Assembly: GCF_002837135.1 (NCBI RefSeq)
Contig: NZ_NWBQ01000024.1
Span: 1-57,866 of the forward strand
Source of the DNA: Macromonas bipunctata
GTDB taxonomy: Bacteria; Pseudomonadota; Gammaproteobacteria; Burkholderiales; Burkholderiaceae_C
Reading direction: 5' to 3'
Length of the DNA: 57,866 nt
Shown: positions 8,205-16,383 of the stretch, piece by piece
How the letters are laid out: every line of letters starts with the position of its first letter
Position numbering within the stretch: the stretch's first letter is position 1
Program-made: the position numbers and the translations under genes
Notes under the pieces: model-generated
Seen by the model: the letters and a program-made list of their open reading frames with translations, nothing else
What the model was told of the DNA's origin: nothing
Databases searched by the model: none

Positions 8205-8333
8205 ATGTATCCGAAACTGCTCAATGTCTTGTTTCTGTGCACCGGCAATTCGGCACGCAGCATCATGGCCGAGGCCAAGCTCAGCCAGTTGTCGCTGCAA
8301 GCCGAGTTGCACCAGATTGGCACCCAGGGTTGA
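8205..8333 (+). pseudogene. Truncated low-molecular-weight-phosphatase-type arsenate reductase
   Basis: 42 codons: [19 protein letters not shown] is the P-loop start (CxxNxxRS) of an LMW-PTP-like ArsC, but the frame stops at 8331-8333 before the rest of the protein (acid-loop Asp and redox Cys). It keeps its own start and lies 5 bp before the acr3 ATG. It probably arose by deletion of the body of arsC. It may survive because its translation couples to acr3, whose own ribosome site is weak. Confidence 0.75.
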
Positions 8334-8338
8334 AGGTC

Positions 8339-9355
8339 ATGGGTATTTTTGAACGATTTTTGACCGTCTGGGTCGCGCTGGGCATTGCGGCGGGCGTGGG
8401 GCTGGGGTTGTGGTTGCCGTCGGTGTTCGAGCTGGTCGCGTCTCTCGAGTACGCCCAGGTCAACCTGGTGGTGGCGGTCTTTATCTGGGTCATGATTTAC
8501 CCGATGATGATTCAGATTGACTGGTCGGCGGTGAAGGACGTGGGCAAGAAGCCCCAAGGCCTGCTGTTGACGCTGGTGGTGAACTGGCTCATCAAGCCCT
8601 TCACCATGGCGGCATTGGGCGTGCTGTTCTTCCAGCACCTGTTTGCGCCGTGGGTCGATGCGCCATCGGCCAGCGAGTACATCGCGGGCATGATTTTGCT
8701 GGGCGTGGCACCGTGTACGGCCATGGTGTTCGTCTGGAGCCAGCTCGTCAAGGGCGATGCCAACTACACGCTGGTGCAGGTGTCCATCAACGACTTGGTG
8801 ATGGTGGTGGCGTTTGCGCCGATTGCCGCTTTCTTGCTGGGCGTGACGGATGTGACCGTGCCGTGGGAGACCTTGGTGTTGTCAACCGTGCTGTACGTGG
8901 TGCTGCCGCTGGCGGCGGGGATGGTCACACGCCACCTGCTGGCCCGGCGCTCGGCGCACGCGGTGGGCGATTTCGTGGCCCAGCTCAAGCCATGGTCGAT
9001 TGTCGGGCTGATTGCGACCGTGGTGCTGTTGTTTGGCTTTCAAGCCCAGACCATCATCGAGCAACCCACCGTGATTGGCCTGATTGCGGTACCGCTGGTG
9101 TTGCAGACGTACGGCATTTTCTTCATCAGCTGGTGGGCCGCCAAGTGGCTCAAGCTGCCGCACGACATTGCCGGCCCGGCGTGCCTGATTGGTACCTCGA
9201 ACTTCTTTGAGCTGGCGGTGGCGGTGGCGATTTCGCTGTTTGGCTTGAATTCGGGTGCGGCGCTGGCCACGGTGGTCGGCGTGCTGGTCGAAGTGCCGGT
9301 GATGCTGTCGCTGGTGGCGATGGTCAACGCCTGGCGGCCTCAATCTTTCAGGTAA
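8339..9355 (+). CDS. acr3: ACR3-family arsenite exporter
   Basis: 338 residues, ten hydrophobic segments, starting [15 protein letters not shown] as ACR3 proteins do. It includes the ACR3 hallmarks [15 protein letters not shown] (conserved Cys in TM4) and [19 protein letters not shown]. It is an inner-membrane carrier that extrudes As(OH)3 driven by the proton gradient. Length is normal. ATG 8339 is preceded only by GAAGGTC at short spacing; the stop of the truncated arsC is 5 bp upstream, so coupling is likely. It is followed 5 bp later by arsC. Many genomes label this gene arsB although it is unrelated to the true ArsB family. Confidence 0.93.
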   Translation: MGIFERFLTVWVALGIAAGVGLGLWLPSVFELVASLEYAQVNLVVAVFIWVMIYPMMIQIDWSAVKDVGKKPQGLLLTLVVNWLIKPFTMAALGVLFFQHLFAPWVDAPSASEYIAGMILLGVAPCTAMVFVWSQLVKGDANYTLVQVSINDLVMVVAFAPIAAFLLGVTDVTVPWETLVLSTVLYVVLPLAAGMVTRHLLARRSAHAVGDFVAQLKPWSIVGLIATVVLLFGFQAQTIIEQPTVIGLIAVPLVLQTYGIFFISWWAAKWLKLPHDIAGPACLIGTSNFFELAVAVAISLFGLNSGAALATVVGVLVEVPVMLSLVAMVNAWRPQSFR

Positions 9356-9360
9356 CAACC

Positions 9361-9786
9361 ATGACTTCCATTACCATTTACCACAACCCCAAGTGCGGCA
9401 CCTCGCGCAACACGCTGGCCATGGTTCGTCAAAGTGGCGTCGAACCGCACGTGGTGGATTACCTCGTCACGCCACCCAGCCGCACCGAGCTCCAGGCCTT
9501 GCTGCGCGCCATGGGCGTGGGCGTGCGGGCTGTGTTGCGCCAGAAAGGCACGCCGTACGACGAACTCGACCTGGGCAACGCCAATTGGAGCGACGAGCAG
9601 CTGCTGAACTTCATTGGCCAACACCCTATCTTGCTCAACCGTCCGATAGTCATCACACCGCTGGGCGTACGACTGTGTCGGCCATCCGAGCGTGTGCTGG
9701 AGATTTTGCCCAATCCGCACATTGGCCCGTTCACCAAAGAGGATGGCGAAGTGGTGCCAGCGTGGTCGAGCAAGCTTGCTGACTGA
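9361..9786 (+). CDS. arsC: Arsenate reductase, glutaredoxin-dependent (ArsC/Spx fold)
   Basis: 141 residues. The catalytic start is YHNPKCGTSRNTLAM with the single active Cys of the E. coli-type ArsC. The arginine-rich anion-binding part is RPIVITPLGVRLCRPSERVLEIL. The enzyme reduces arsenate to arsenite using glutathione and glutaredoxin, giving ACR3 its substrate. It begins 5 bp after acr3 and belongs to the same operon. A second, unrelated arsenate reductase (thioredoxin type) lies at 10847. Confidence 0.93.
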   Translation: MTSITIYHNPKCGTSRNTLAMVRQSGVEPHVVDYLVTPPSRTELQALLRAMGVGVRAVLRQKGTPYDELDLGNANWSDEQLLNFIGQHPILLNRPIVITPLGVRLCRPSERVLEILPNPHIGPFTKEDGEVVPAWSSKLAD

Positions 9787-9925
9787 CCTCCACCATTTGC
9801 TGATGGTTCAGATGGCGTACTGCTGTGGACGGGAAGGAGCGAAAACACTCTGCTAAACGAGCGCCAACGATGGCGCTGAACCATCAACACCACGACAGGG
9901 CAGCGCACAATCCTACAATGCACCT

Positions 9926-10186
9926 ATGGAAATTCACTTCACCAGACACGCCACAGCACGGATGGAAGAACGTGGCATCACCGCAGACGAAGTGCGGTCC
10001 ACGCTGGAAAGTCCGGTGCAGCTGCTCGATGCCAAAGAGGGCAGCAAAGAGGCACAAGGCTGGTTAGAGCGCGACGGCAAACGCTTGTTGTTGCGAGTAA
10101 TTCACCGTGACGGGGTGGTGGTAACGGTCATTACCGTAATGGCCACCAGCAAACTGGCCAAATATGGAGTAAGCCATGAAATTTGA
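9926..10186 (+). CDS. DUF4258 protein (toxin-like member of a pair)
   Basis: 86 residues: FTRHATARMEERGIT near the N-terminus and then a beta-rich part (WLERDGKRLLLRVIHRDGVVVTVITVM) are typical of DUF4258, a small RNase-toxin-like fold related to BrnT/RelE-like proteins. It overlaps the next gene (DUF2283) by 11 bp, and these two families commonly occur as neighbours. The pair lies inside the ars cluster, between arsC and arsR. Toxin activity is inferred from fold and pairing, not shown. Confidence 0.65.
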   Translation: MEIHFTRHATARMEERGITADEVRSTLESPVQLLDAKEGSKEAQGWLERDGKRLLLRVIHRDGVVVTVITVMATSKLAKYGVSHEI

Positions 10187-10379
10187 ATACGACCCGCAAG
10201 CTGATGCCCTTTACATTCGGATGGCATCTGGCAAAGTGGCCGAAACCGAAGAAGTACGCCCCGGCCTGATGCTTGACTACGACGAGAACGGCAAGATTTT
10301 GGGCATCGAAATGCTTGATGTCAGCAAGACCGCCGACAACCCGCGTGAGCTGGCACTGGAAGTAATGACTTCCAACTAA
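10176..10379 (+). CDS. DUF2283 protein (antitoxin-like member of a pair)
   Basis: 67 residues: MKFEYDPQADALYIRM, then a PGLMLDYDENGKILGIEMLDVS block, the DUF2283 signature. These small acidic beta proteins usually sit beside DUF4258 genes, as here with an 11-bp overlap, and are thought to be the neutralising partner. No DNA-binding domain is visible, so autoregulation would need another factor. Confidence 0.7.
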   Translation: MKFEYDPQADALYIRMASGKVAETEEVRPGLMLDYDENGKILGIEMLDVSKTADNPRELALEVMTSN

Positions 10380-10403
10380 GTACCAGCCTGCAGTGATGCA
10401 CCA

Positions 10404-10454
10404 CACCACTCAACACTGTGGTGAATTGACGTATATTTTGGTAGTATTCAAAAC
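10404..10454 (+). promoter_or_regulatory. ars promoter/operator region
   Basis: CACCAC (10404-10409) and GTGGTG (10418-10423) form a 6-bp dyad that could end the DUF2283 transcript or act as an operator. TTGACG at 10426-10431 resembles a -35 box. The segment TTTGGTAGTATTCAAAA (10437-10453) abuts the arsR ATG and recurs at 8089-8106, so it is the best ArsR operator candidate. No strong -10 was identified. Confidence 0.45.
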
Positions 10455-10850
10455 ATGGAAACACTGCACGCCGCCGAGTTGTTGAGCGCCTTGGGCCACG
10501 AAGCCCGACTGTCCATCTTTCGCCTGCTGGTGGAGGCCGGTGACGAAGGTCTGTTCCCCGGTGTGATGGGCGAACAACTGGGGCTGGTGCCGGCCACGCT
10601 GTCGTTCCACTTGGCGCACCTCAGCCGTGTCGGGCTGATTCAGGGCCAAAAGGAAGGCCGCTTCATCCGCTACAGCACCAACTACACGCAGATGGACGAG
10701 CTGCTGGCATTTCTGACGCGCAATTGCTGCCAAGGTAACAGCTGCCTGCCCCAGGCTCAAACGGTGGCCACCACCTCCCAACGGCGTGCCAGCCTGCAAA
10801 AGACCGCTGCACGCAAAGCAACCAAAGAACCCAAGGAAACCTGCGCATGA
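10455..10850 (+). CDS. arsR: ArsR-family arsenic-responsive repressor
   Basis: 131 residues. A winged helix covers residues about 5-85, with LSALGHEARLSIFRLLVEAG at the start and recognition helix LVPATLSFHLAHLSRVGLI. The usual ELCVC arsenite site in the DNA-binding helix is absent; instead Cys91, Cys92 and Cys97 (NCCQGNSC) lie after the last helix, as in the Acidithiobacillus-type ArsR with a C-terminal three-cysteine site. The basic tail (QKTAARKATKE) is unusual but reads well. It overlaps the next arsC by 4 bp (ATGA). It should repress its own operon and, by site similarity, the acr3 unit. Confidence 0.92.
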   Translation: METLHAAELLSALGHEARLSIFRLLVEAGDEGLFPGVMGEQLGLVPATLSFHLAHLSRVGLIQGQKEGRFIRYSTNYTQMDELLAFLTRNCCQGNSCLPQAQTVATTSQRRASLQKTAARKATKEPKETCA

Positions 10851-11260
10851 CCCCCACCAAAACCGTGCTCGTGCTGTGCACCGGCAACTCGTGCCGCTCA
10901 CAAATGGGCGAGGCCATTCTCAACCACGACTTGGCGGGCCTGGTGCGTGCCATCTCTGCCGGTACCCAACCGCAACCCAAAGTGGCCGATGGTGCGATTG
11001 CCGCACTCAAGTTGCTGGATTTACCCACCGATGGCTTGTATCCCAAAACGGTCGAGGACGTGATGCAAGAACCGATAGACCTCGTGGTCAGCGTGTGCGA
11101 CAACGCCAAGGAAACCTGCCCCATCTTCCCCGGCCCGGTACAGCGCATCCACGTGGGCTTTCACGACCCGCATGGTGAACCGCTGGAGAGCTTTGTGGCC
11201 GTGCGTGACGACATCCGCGCCCGGTTGGTGCCAGCGGTGCGTGCTGCTTTGGGCCTTTGA
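10847..11260 (+). CDS. arsC: Arsenate reductase, LMW-phosphatase type
   Basis: 137 residues. P-loop VLVLCTGNSCRSQMGEA (CxxNxCRS). The C-terminal half has VVSVCDNAKETCPIFPG, the two redox cysteines of the relay that ends with thioredoxin in Staphylococcus/Bacillus-type ArsC. It is intact, unlike the related stub at 8205. It sits between arsR and arsD, overlapping arsR by 4 bp. The locus therefore encodes two mechanistically different arsenate reductases. Confidence 0.92.
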   Translation: MTPTKTVLVLCTGNSCRSQMGEAILNHDLAGLVRAISAGTQPQPKVADGAIAALKLLDLPTDGLYPKTVEDVMQEPIDLVVSVCDNAKETCPIFPGPVQRIHVGFHDPHGEPLESFVAVRDDIRARLVPAVRAALGL

Positions 11261-11285
11261 ACCATCTTTACCTCAGGAGACCACC

Positions 11286-11654
11286 ATGAAACAACTCGAA
11301 GTGTTCGACCCCGCCATGTGCTGCTCCACCGGCGTGTGCGGTGTGGATGTGGACCCGGTGCTGGCACAGTTCGCCGCCGACCTGCAATGGGTGCAAGACC
11401 ACGGCATTGCGGTGACGCGCCACAACCTCGGCCAGGAACCCCAAGCCTTCGTGGCCAACCCAGCGGTGGTCAAGGAAATGGAAGCCGGGATGGAGCGTCT
11501 GCCCATCGTCGCCATTGACGGCCATATCGTCTCCACCGGCATGTACCCCTCACGTCAGCAACTGGCGCACAAGCTGGGCATTGCGTTGACCACGGCCGAG
11601 AAGCCCCGCATCAAGTTGGGCGGTTGCTGCACGCCCAGCTCGGGCTGCTGCTGA
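11286..11654 (+). CDS. arsD: ArsD arsenite metallochaperone
   Basis: 122 residues beginning with KQLEVFDPAMCCSTGVCG. Cys12, Cys13 and Cys18 are the known As(III)-transfer cysteines of ArsD. A second pair, CC and C..CC, ends the protein (GGCCTPSSGCC). The fold is thioredoxin-like. ArsD hands arsenite to ArsA and raises its ATPase activity; it also binds the ars promoter weakly. ATG 11286 follows a CAGGAGACC ribosome site. It is directly upstream of arsA. Confidence 0.95.
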   Translation: MKQLEVFDPAMCCSTGVCGVDVDPVLAQFAADLQWVQDHGIAVTRHNLGQEPQAFVANPAVVKEMEAGMERLPIVAIDGHIVSTGMYPSRQQLAHKLGIALTTAEKPRIKLGGCCTPSSGCC

Positions 11655-11667
11655 AAGGAACACGGCC

Positions 11668-13419
11668 ATGAGCTTGCCTGCGACCTCCACCCGTTTTGTG
11701 TTTTTTACTGGCAAAGGTGGCGTGGGCAAGACCTCGCTGTCGTGTGCCACCGGCTTGGCCTTGGCCGAGGCGGGCCAGCAAGTGCTCATTGTCAGCACCG
11801 ACCCGGCTTCAAATTTGGACGAAGTGCTGGGGGTTGGGTTGGGGCAGGTGCCAACACCCATTCCGGGTGCCAGTGGCCTGTACGCGTTGAACATCGACCC
11901 CGAAGCGGCGGCACACGCTTACCGCGAACGCATGGTGGCCCCGTACCGTGGTGTACTGCCTGCCGCCGCCATTGCCAGCATGGAGGAACAGTTCTCTGGG
12001 GCCTGTACGGTGGAGATTGCGGCCTTTGACGAGTTCTCCAAACTGTTGGGCGACCCCAGCGCCACCGCAGGCTTTGACCACGTCATTTTCGACACCGCTC
12101 CGACGGGACACACGTTGCGCTTGCTGACGCTGCCCTCGGCGTGGGACCAGTTCATTTCGTCGTCCACCGGCGGCGCGTCTTGTTTGGGGCCGTTGGCAGG
12201 GCTGGACAAACAAAAGGCGTTGTACGCGGCCACGGTGGCACGGCTGGCCAATGCCGAGGAAACCACCGTGGTACTGGTGGCGCGCGCCGATACCGCCTCC
12301 TTGCGCGAAGCCGAACGCACCCGGGCTGAGCTGGCGGAATTGGGCATACGCAACCAGAGTTTGGTCATCAACGGCCTGTTCATCGACACCCCAAGCGACG
12401 ACCCAATTGCACACGCGCTGACCCAACGCTCCAGCCAAGCCTTGGCGCAACTGCCCGCTGGATTGGCACAGCTGCCGCAGACGCAAATGCCGTTTCTGCC
12501 CCGTGGCACCGTGGGCTTGGAGGCCCTGCGCGAGATGAACCACCCCGAGACGGTGGCGGTACCGGTGGGTCACGACATGCCAAACACGCCTTTGCCGCCC
12601 GGGTTACGTGGCCTGGTGGAAGACATTTCCGCCACAGGTCATGGTGTGGTGATGACGATGGGCAAGGGTGGCGTGGGCAAGACGACGGTGGCAGCCGCGG
12701 TGGCCGTGGCTCTGGCCCAGCGTGGACACCCAGTGGTACTCTCCACCACCGACCCCGCCGCCCACATTGCAGCCACCATCGATGGTGCTTTGCCGGGCTT
12801 GACGGTCACGCGCATCGACCCAGCACAGGAAGTGCAGCAGTACACCGCCGACGTGTTGGCCAAGGCGGCACCGCAGCTCGATGCCCGTGGACGTGCAATG
12901 CTGGAAGAGGACTTGCGCTCGCCCTGTACCGAGGAAATTGCGGTGTTTCGCGCCTTTGCCCGCACGGTGGACGAGGGGCGCAACGGTTTTGTGGTGCTGG
13001 ACACCGCACCCACCGGACACACAATTTTGTTGCTCGATGCCGCCGAGGCTTACCACCGCGAGGTGATGCGTACCCAAGGCGACATGCCCGAAGCAGTACG
13101 CCAGTTGCTGCCGCGCTTGCGCGACCCCGATTACACGCGCGTCTTTATCGTCACCTTGCCCGAAGCCACGCCCGTCCACGAAGCCGAACGACTGAGCCAG
13201 GATTTGGCGCGGGCGGGCATCCAGCCGCACGCTTGGGTTATCAACCAATCGCTGCTGGCCAGTGGCACCCAGCATCCGGTGTTGTGCCAGCGCGGTGGCT
13301 ACGAGGTGCCGTTCATCCGTCGGGTGGCCGATGCGTTGGCGACGCGTTGTGCCTTGGTACCGTGGCAAGCTCAAGCGCCCGTGGGGGTGGCGGGGCTGGA
13401 ACAAGTGGTGGCAAGATGA
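11668..13419 (+). CDS. arsA: ArsA arsenite-stimulated ATPase (two-domain)
   Basis: 583 residues made of two homologous halves. Each has a deviant Walker A, GKGGVGKT (about residues 15 and 332), a STDPA switch and the DTAPTGHT signature (about 142 and 450). Length equals classical plasmid ArsA. ArsA usually energises ArsB; here the only exporter in the window is ACR3, with which ArsDA is also found in other bacteria. It has an AAAGGAAC ribosome site 13 bp after arsD, and the stop overlaps the DUF2703 ATG. Confidence 0.95.
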   Translation: MSLPATSTRFVFFTGKGGVGKTSLSCATGLALAEAGQQVLIVSTDPASNLDEVLGVGLGQVPTPIPGASGLYALNIDPEAAAHAYRERMVAPYRGVLPAAAIASMEEQFSGACTVEIAAFDEFSKLLGDPSATAGFDHVIFDTAPTGHTLRLLTLPSAWDQFISSSTGGASCLGPLAGLDKQKALYAATVARLANAEETTVVLVARADTASLREAERTRAELAELGIRNQSLVINGLFIDTPSDDPIAHALTQRSSQALAQLPAGLAQLPQTQMPFLPRGTVGLEALREMNHPETVAVPVGHDMPNTPLPPGLRGLVEDISATGHGVVMTMGKGGVGKTTVAAAVAVALAQRGHPVVLSTTDPAAHIAATIDGALPGLTVTRIDPAQEVQQYTADVLAKAAPQLDARGRAMLEEDLRSPCTEEIAVFRAFARTVDEGRNGFVVLDTAPTGHTILLLDAAEAYHREVMRTQGDMPEAVRQLLPRLRDPDYTRVFIVTLPEATPVHEAERLSQDLARAGIQPHAWVINQSLLASGTQHPVLCQRGGYEVPFIRRVADALATRCALVPWQAQAPVGVAGLEQVVAR

Positions 13420-13817
13420 AACCACTACCCATTGTCTGGCAACGGCTGGTGGACGAGGGCCAAACTTGTCCGCGCTGTGCGGGCACCGGGGATGAGGTCG
13501 AGCGTGCGTGCGAACAACTGCGCCACCAGCTGAAACCACTGGGCATGGAGCCGGTGCTGGAAATGCGGGAGTTGGACCCGGCGACCTTTGCCGCCCAACC
13601 GTCGGAATCCAACCGCATCTGGATTGCTGGCAAGCCGCTGGAGGAGTGGGTACACGCCAACGTCGGCAGCAGCCCATGCTGTTCGGTCTGTGGTGACCAG
13701 GAATGCCGCACGGTCGAAGTAGCGGGCCAGCACTACGAAGTGGTACCGGTGGAGCTGCTGGTCAAGGCGGGGCTGATAGCGGCGCTGACGCTGCACGCCC
13801 AGTCAGCAGGCACTTGA
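13416..13817 (+). CDS. DUF2703 protein of ars operons
   Basis: 133 residues. Cysteine pairs CPRC (near residue 15) and SPCCSVCGDQEC lie on what looks like a thioredoxin-like alpha/beta fold, with IWIAGKPLEEW in the middle. DUF2703 genes are recurrent passengers of arsenic operons; the role is unknown, though a thiol or metalloid-handling function fits the cysteines. The ATG overlaps the arsA stop by 4 bp, so it is the last gene of the operon, facing chrA. Confidence 0.75.
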   Translation: MKPLPIVWQRLVDEGQTCPRCAGTGDEVERACEQLRHQLKPLGMEPVLEMRELDPATFAAQPSESNRIWIAGKPLEEWVHANVGSSPCCSVCGDQECRTVEVAGQHYEVVPVELLVKAGLIAALTLHAQSAGT

Positions 13818-13840
13818 GACATCACCACTGGCCGCGTACC

Positions 13841-15001
13841 TCAGGACATCCACACACCTGCTACCAGCGCCGTGAGGGCAACCACAACCACGGGCGATAA
13901 CTTGCCCAACACCAACAGGCCGTATGCCGCCAGCGCCAAGGCAAAGTCGGGTTTGTTGTGAATGGCACTGGTCCACACTGGGTCGTACAACGCTGCTCCG
14001 AGAATTCCCACCACCGCGGCATTGATGCCACCCATCGCGCGTTGGATACCGTCGCGTTGCCGCAAATCCTCCCAGTACGGCAAGGCACCGGCCACCAATA
14101 GGAACGATGGCAGGAAAATCGCCAGCAACAACACGGTGCCACCAACCCAGCCGCCCAGTGGCGAAGGCATCGCTGAACCCAAAAAGGCGGCAAAGGTGAA
14201 CAATGGACCGGGCACCGCTTGTGCCGCCCCGTAACCGGCCAAAAAGACATCGTTGCTGACCGACCCAGCGGGCACCACGGTGGTTTGCAACATGGGCAGC
14301 ACAACGTGACCACCACCGAAGACCAGTGAACCCGCTTGGTAAAAGTCGGCCACCACACGAACCCACTGGGATTGCGCCAGTCCGGCCAATACCGGCAGGA
14401 TGAACAACAGCAACGCAAACAAGCCCAACAAAATGGCACCAGTTGTTCGGCCCACACCGTAGCTGCGATGTTGAACGGTGGGCAAGTGCTGCCACGCCAG
14501 CCAACGCCAAGCGATGAGCCCGCCGCATCCTATCGCCAATAACTGCGCCCATGCCGATGGCAGCATCAACACCAGCAAAGCCGCACCGACTGCGATACCT
14601 GCGCGAAGACGGTCTGGGCAAAGTGATTTCGCCATGCCGCTGACCGCTTGCGCAACGACGGCCACGGCCACCACTTTCAAGCCGTGCACCACGCCAGAGA
14701 ACACCCATCCGGCCCAATTCAAGACACCAAACGCAAACCACATCAAGGCGATGGCAGAAGGCAAAGTAAAGCCCAGCCACGCCGCCAACGCACCCCACCA
14801 GCCCGCGCGGCCCAAACCCAACGCCATGCCGACTTGGCTGCTTGCCGGTCCGGGCAAGAATTGGCACAGGGCGACCAGGTCGGAATAGCTCTTGTCGTCC
14901 AGCCATTTGCGCCGTTCCACGAACTCAGAACGAAAGTAACCCAAGTGCGCTACAGGGCCACCAAAGGACGTGAGGCCCAGCTTGAAAAAGGCACATAACA
15001 C
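13841..15001 (-). CDS. chrA: ChrA chromate transporter (two-domain)
   Basis: 386 residues. Both CHR domains are present: the first begins AFFKLGLTSFGGPVAHLGYFR with PGPASSQVGMALG, the second has AGSLVFGGGHVVLPML and AVPGPLFTFAAFLG. Ten to twelve hydrophobic segments follow the family pattern. ChrA exports chromate from the cytoplasm. ATG 15001 has AGAGGT close upstream, and the N-terminus is slightly shorter than many ChrA proteins, so an upstream non-ATG start cannot be excluded. A TnpB remnant ends 49 bp before the start and is transcribed in the same direction. Confidence 0.92.
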   Translation of the reverse strand: MLCAFFKLGLTSFGGPVAHLGYFRSEFVERRKWLDDKSYSDLVALCQFLPGPASSQVGMALGLGRAGWWGALAAWLGFTLPSAIALMWFAFGVLNWAGWVFSGVVHGLKVVAVAVVAQAVSGMAKSLCPDRLRAGIAVGAALLVLMLPSAWAQLLAIGCGGLIAWRWLAWQHLPTVQHRSYGVGRTTGAILLGLFALLLFILPVLAGLAQSQWVRVVADFYQAGSLVFGGGHVVLPMLQTTVVPAGSVSNDVFLAGYGAAQAVPGPLFTFAAFLGSAMPSPLGGWVGGTVLLLAIFLPSFLLVAGALPYWEDLRQRDGIQRAMGGINAAVVGILGAALYDPVWTSAIHNKPDFALALAAYGLLVLGKLSPVVVVALTALVAGVWMS

Positions 15002-15049
15002 CTCTGCCGGATGGCCTGCCGTCGGCTGTTGTAGCCTCGATGCACAATG

Positions 15050-15351
15050 TTGACATCCTCCCCGCCATTAATGGCGGGGATTCCCTCTACAGGACGGCCA
15101 TGCCCGACCGCATCGGCTTGCGCTGACTCATTCAGCAAAGCGCCTACCTCTCGGACTCCCATGCGGGACGGCGAATTACCGGAAATTTCTGTGCTCGGTT
15201 CTAACTGCCTAATGGCAAAAGAAGAATTTGGAACTGTTGTCGCAACGGAGGACAGTTTACCACCAAGCAGGCCGTCCCGGCCTGTTCGCTCAGACCTCGG
15301 GCTGAACCCCGAGGCTTGCCGCTCAATCTGGAGCAGCATGAACAATCGCAC
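15050..15351 (-). mobile_element. IS200/IS605-type (IS1341-like) right end with TnpB C-terminal remnant
   Basis: CCCCGCCATTAATGGCGGGG inside 15050-15084 is the hairpin that closes IS1341-type elements, preceded by TTGACATCCT on the + strand. Read on the minus strand the hairpin encodes GIPAINGGEDVN, a typical TnpB ending, and the frame back to 15351 (RQASGFSPRSERTGR) resembles the variable TnpB tail. The RuvC catalytic part and the left end are gone. Confidence 0.55.
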
Positions 15352-15366
15352 CCACTGCTACGCCCA

Positions 15367-16353
15367 CTACGCCGTCATGGCGCCTCTGTCCACCGTCAAG
15401 CAGGCTGATATCGTCTCCTTGCCGCCCCACCACTGGTTTCCTGTAGCCTGGACTGTCCGCTCCTGAGCCTGAGCACGGTCAATGGGCGAGTCTGTCTTAA
15501 TTTTACGAAGTTCGTCAATTTCTCTCTCATAACCTGAAATAGTTGCTGTCAGTCTATCAAGCTGCCAACAGAGATTCATCACAACCTTATCTTTAACCTC
15601 TTGAATTTCCTCGCTACTAGTACCTATAATATTTAAAGCAAAAGTTGATGAATTTGAATTACTAGCAACTAATTTTCTAACTTCTAAATCATCGTCTTTA
15701 GACATTAAATCCAGAGCCTCAGGTGGTGAGATACAATTATCAGCAACTGCTCGACGCACACAAACATCATCATCCATTGCAAGCTCTACCAGAATTTCCG
15801 CTGGAGTATTATCGTTGTAAGCAACTGCCCTTCTAACTTTAGCAGACTTGTCCTGAGACAATTTGTAGAGAAGCTCAGGTGGTGTAATATAACTAGAATA
15901 AGAACTGTGGTTATTGATAGCGATATGCTCCCTAACTTTATAACATTCATCATCGGACAATCGCACTCGAATTTCTTCCGGAGTTTTATTATGCTGAGCT
16001 ACCATAGCCCTAATTCTATAATCTGTATCTTTTGATAATGTAGCTAAGATATAGCCTGGTGTTTTTGGATTCCAGGCAGCCGCATGACGAGCTTTATAAA
16101 ACTCAGACCGAGATAACTCAAGCAAATCTTCATCAGATACATCAACCCAATACTCTTCGAAGACAAAATTTGCCACATCAAATTCAAAATCCAAAAGTAG
16201 TAGCAAGACTTTTACAGGTATTTTTTTGGGAATTTTATCGGAGTAGTCATTGTCTATGTAATCCAAAATTATCGACCTAATCTCATTGGCCTGATTGCGT
16301 TCGGATTTAGTAAAATACTGACCACTTGTTAAATTATTAGATGTTTTTTTCAT
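15367..16353 (-). CDS. LRV/HEAT-like repeat protein, C-terminus probably chimeric
   Basis: 328 residues. Residues about 75-235 consist of tandem helical repeats of about 25 residues of the type LSKD...VR..VA.N..TPPE.L (for example DDDVCVRRAVADNCISPPEAL), characteristic of leucine-rich-repeat variant or HEAT-like proteins. These are binding scaffolds, sometimes next to Fe-S-related genes, but no such gene is here. The gene is AT-rich until about 15,480. The last 30-odd codons (from about RAQAQERTV) have the GC-rich composition of the adjoining IS remnant, so the native C-terminus seems replaced. Partner and function are unknown. Confidence 0.65.
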   Translation of the reverse strand: MKKTSNNLTSGQYFTKSERNQANEIRSIILDYIDNDYSDKIPKKIPVKVLLLLLDFEFDVANFVFEEYWVDVSDEDLLELSRSEFYKARHAAAWNPKTPGYILATLSKDTDYRIRAMVAQHNKTPEEIRVRLSDDECYKVREHIAINNHSSYSSYITPPELLYKLSQDKSAKVRRAVAYNDNTPAEILVELAMDDDVCVRRAVADNCISPPEALDLMSKDDDLEVRKLVASNSNSSTFALNIIGTSSEEIQEVKDKVVMNLCWQLDRLTATISGYEREIDELRKIKTDSPIDRAQAQERTVQATGNQWWGGKETISACLTVDRGAMTA

Positions 16354-16383
16354 GATGTTAGGTAAAAAATTAAAATTACAAAG

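Noticed and set aside
12604-13677. Minus-strand frame opposite arsA
   Set aside because: Antisense shadow of a recognised gene.
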